A stretch of 7,007 nucleotides of DNA from an uncultured Porphyromonadaceae bacterium (GTDB taxonomy: Bacteria > Bacteroidota > Bacteroidia > Bacteroidales > Muribaculaceae), in the NCBI GenBank assembly GCA_947176355.1, contig CAMWQY010000137.1, forward strand, positions 1 through 7,007, given 5' to 3'. Position 1 is the stretch's first letter. Every line of letters begins with the position of its first letter. Shown here in pieces: positions 4,723 through 7,007 of the stretch. The position numbers and the translations under genes are program-made. The notes below the pieces were generated by a model that saw only the letters and a list, made by a program, of their open reading frames with translations, was not told the origin of the DNA and searched no databases.

Positions 4723-7007
4723 ATGGTTAAGGCTTGGAAAGAAAAGGTAGTGATTCCGACATACGAAGTCGGCAAACCTGAGAAAAACCCGATATTTCTC
4801 GAAAATAGAGTTTACCAAGGATCATCCGGAGTAGTGTACCCATACAAAGTGATTGAGTCTATTTCCAATGAAAAGACTGATCGTGAATGGAATGCAGTAT
4901 TCATTGAGAATGAATATATCAAAGTGATGGTCCTTCCCGAACTTGGAGGACGCATCCAGATGGCTTACGACAAGATAAAACAGCGTCATTTCGTATATTA
5001 CAACCATGTCATAAAACCGGCGCTCGTGGGTCTGGCAGGCCCGTGGATATCAGGAGGAATTGAATTCAATTGGCCTCAGCATCATCGTCCATCTACTTAT
5101 ATGCCGGTAGATTGCAGCATCGAGGAGCATCCGGATGGTGCTGTGACAGTGTGGGTGGGGGAGACAGAACGGATGTTCCATCAAAAAGGAATGGCTGGTT
5201 TCACTCTTCGTCCCGGTTGTGCATACCTCGAAATAAAAGGTGTGCTTTATAATCCTACAGATCTTCCACAGACATTCTTATGGTGGGCTAATCCTGCGGT
5301 GTCTGTCAATGAATACTACCGCTCTGTGTTTCCGCCTGACATAAACGCGGTTTTCGATCATGGCAAGAGAGCCGTCTCTTCATTCCCTATAGCTACCGGT
5401 ACATATTATAAGATGGACTATTCCGCCGGTGTTGATATTGCCAACTACAAAAATATCTTTGTGCCCACAAGCTATATGGGTGTCAACTCAAAATATGATT
5501 TTGAAGGAGGGTATGAGTGCGACACAGAAGCTGGAATGCTTCATGTGGCGAGTCATCATGTAAGTCCGGGTAAGAAACAATGGACTTGGGGCAATGGTGA
5601 CTTCGGACGTGCATGGGACCGTAACCTGACAGATGAGGATGGTCCTTATATCGAACTCATGGCGGGCGTTTATACTGAAAATCAACCGGATTTCTCTTGG
5701 TTGATGCCATTTGAAGAAAAAGAGTTCACTCAGTATTTCCTTCCTTATAGAGAACTTGGGATGGTAAAGAATGCGGCTCGCGATCTTCTCATGAACATTG
5801 AGCCGACAAATGACGGTAAGAGCGTACTCCTTAAATTGTTTGCTACAAAGAAAGATTCCTTCAAGATTATCTTGCGTGGCGATGATGGGAAAGTGCTTTA
5901 TGAAGAAACACGGGAGTTATCGCCCGAAAAGGTTTTCACCCGCGAGATTTCATTGGATGGCTATAACTTTGACGAGATAAATCTCAAAGTGACATGGGGC
6001 ATTTCCCAAAGCCTTGACTGGCATGCAGAATCAGATGATATTCATCCTATACCCGATGCTGCGGAAGCCGCTCTCTCTCCTAATGAAGTGAAGACAAACG
6101 AACAACTTTATCTCACCGGGCTTCATCTTGAACAATATCGTCATGCCACTTTCTCTCCTGTATATTACTATGAGGAAGCCCTAAGAAGAGATCCTGATGA
6201 TTATCGATGCAATAATGCCCTCGGTCTGTGGTATCTACGCAAAGGACGTTTTGATCTTGCAGAATATTATCTTTCAAAAGCTGTCAAAGTAATAACTCGG
6301 AGGAATCCAAATCCGTATGACGGAGAACCACTCTTCAACCTTGGAGTGGCATTGAAATTCCAAGGTAAATATGATGAGGCATATTCAAAATTCTATAAAG
6401 CTACTTGGAATGCCGCGTGGCAAGATGCCGGCTATCTTGAATGTGCCCGAATTTCTTCAATGCAAGGGCGCATTGAGGATGCTCTATATGAAACTGAACG
6501 CTGCTTGAATCGCAATTGGCATAACCATAGTGCAAGAGCCTTAAGGTCGATTTTACTTCTACAGGTTGGAAAGAAAGATGAGGCTTTGACTCTATGCAAT
6601 GAATCTTTAGCAATTGATACATTCAATTTCGGTTGCTTATACGTAAAGGGACTTATCTCTGAAAGTCGTGAAGTAAAAGACCTCATGATTACTCTTCTTC
6701 GTGAAGATGAGCACAACTATAATGAACTTGCTATCAGCTTTATGGAATCAGGGCACTATGATCTAGCCGTAGATATTTTCAAAATGGCAGAAGAACAAAG
6801 TGCCATATCCCTCATGACGTATTACTATAAGGCAGCAGCATACTATTTGGGCGATCATTTTAAGGAAGCTGATGAGATTTGGAATAAAGTAAGCGGTATT
6901 AACCCCGCAGGATGCTTCCCCAATTCCCTGCACGCCATTGTTGCTCTTAAGTTGGCAATTGAGTATAATGAGGACGATGCCAATGCCAATTATCTTCTCG
7001 GTAACAT
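4723..7007 (+). CDS. DUF5107 domain protein with C-terminal TPR repeats (3' end outside window)
   Basis: The ATG at 4723 opens a frame with no stop through the window end (761 codons plus two bases), so the gene is cut off. The N-terminus (MVKAWKEKVVIP) has no signal peptide or membrane segment, which points to the cytosol. Residues about 1-400 carry DUF5107 motifs: 'LPELGGRIQ' (71-79), 'GGIEFNWPQHH' (111-121), 'WWANPAVS' (187-194), 'WTWGNGDFGRAWDR' (287-300) and 'YIELMAG' (309-315). This domain is thought to have a galactose-mutarotase-like beta-sandwich fold, and such proteins often sit among carbohydrate genes; no reaction is established that I know of. Conserved acidic residues and His (Glu114, His120-His121, Glu311) are candidate site residues, by inference only. 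From about residue 460 the chain is helical with TPR-like repeats, for example 'YYYEEALRRDP', 'GRFDLAEYYLSKAV', 'GKYDEAYSKF' and 'GKKDEALTLCNESLAID'. It lies 7 nt after the sugar porter and is probably co-transcribed, so a cytosolic step on an imported sugar or glycoside is likely. Confidence 0.88.
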   Translation, partial: MVKAWKEKVVIPTYEVGKPEKNPIFLENRVYQGSSGVVYPYKVIESISNEKTDREWNAVFIENEYIKVMVLPELGGRIQMAYDKIKQRHFVYYNHVIKPALVGLAGPWISGGIEFNWPQHHRPSTYMPVDCSIEEHPDGAVTVWVGETERMFHQKGMAGFTLRPGCAYLEIKGVLYNPTDLPQTFLWWANPAVSVNEYYRSVFPPDINAVFDHGKRAVSSFPIATGTYYKMDYSAGVDIANYKNIFVPTSYMGVNSKYDFEGGYECDTEAGMLHVASHHVSPGKKQWTWGNGDFGRAWDRNLTDEDGPYIELMAGVYTENQPDFSWLMPFEEKEFTQYFLPYRELGMVKNAARDLLMNIEPTNDGKSVLLKLFATKKDSFKIILRGDDGKVLYEETRELSPEKVFTREISLDGYNFDEINLKVTWGISQSLDWHAESDDIHPIPDAAEAALSPNEVKTNEQLYLTGLHLEQYRHATFSPVYYYEEALRRDPDDYRCNNALGLWYLRKGRFDLAEYYLSKAVKVITRRNPNPYDGEPLFNLGVALKFQGKYDEAYSKFYKATWNAAWQDAGYLECARISSMQGRIEDALYETERCLNRNWHNHSARALRSILLLQVGKKDEALTLCNESLAIDTFNFGCLYVKGLISESREVKDLMITLLREDEHNYNELAISFMESGHYDLAVDIFKMAEEQSAISLMTYYYKAAAYYLGDHFKEADEIWNKVSGINPAGCFPNSLHAIVALKLAIEYNEDDANANYLLGN

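Noticed and set aside
5058..5071. 14-bp perfect palindrome AATTGAATTCAATT
   Set aside because: It falls in the codons of the conserved DUF5107 motif GGIEFNW, so protein sequence explains it better than a DNA-binding site.
5070..5252. 60-codon plus-strand frame in another phase
   Set aside because: It is a shadow of the DUF5107 gene, which is open and conserved through this stretch.
6432..6716. 94-codon minus-strand frame
   Set aside because: It is antisense to the TPR region and shows only a basic, Ser-rich chance translation.

Overview
The window looks like Bacteroidales chromosome (Bacteroides, Prevotella or Muribaculaceae type). The basis is a moderate, slightly AT-rich base composition, gene starts without clear Shine-Dalgarno sequences, one good Bacteroidetes-type promoter (TTG, 20 nt, TAACTTTG) and the families present: a GH115 alpha-glucuronidase, a 'GYDWVVIGG' sugar porter and a DUF5107-TPR protein. 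The genus cannot be fixed from sequence alone. All supported genes are on the + strand.

Layout. (1) 1-1634: the C-terminal part of a GH115 alpha-glucuronidase; its N-terminal domain and the first part of its catalytic barrel lie upstream of the window. (2) 1635-1765: a 131-nt gap with a weak promoter candidate and a short palindrome. (3) 1766-3223: three tightly packed genes. These are an unrecognised 52-residue single-pass membrane protein, then the two halves of a ThrE/YjjP-YjjB-type exporter encoded as separate genes. The first two overlap by 14 nt and the last two are 2 nt apart. (4) 3224-3320: a 97-nt gap with a strong promoter candidate. (5) 3321 to the window end: a probable two-gene operon of a XylE/GLUT-type sugar:H+ symporter and, 7 nt later, a long cytoplasmic protein with an N-terminal DUF5107 domain and a C-terminal TPR array. 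The last gene runs off the 3' edge and is still open at base 7007.

How they may work together (inference). GH115 enzymes remove (4-O-methyl)glucuronic acid from xylan-type glycans. A sugar porter could import a released sugar or small glycoside, and the DUF5107 protein, which has no signal peptide, would act on something in the cytosol. The exporter pair could handle a metabolic end product or an amino acid; the E. coli YjjP/YjjB pair has been linked to succinate export. No SusC/SusD pair, regulator, RNA gene, mobile element or CRISPR array is visible. The least explained parts are the 52-residue membrane protein and the function of the DUF5107-TPR protein.
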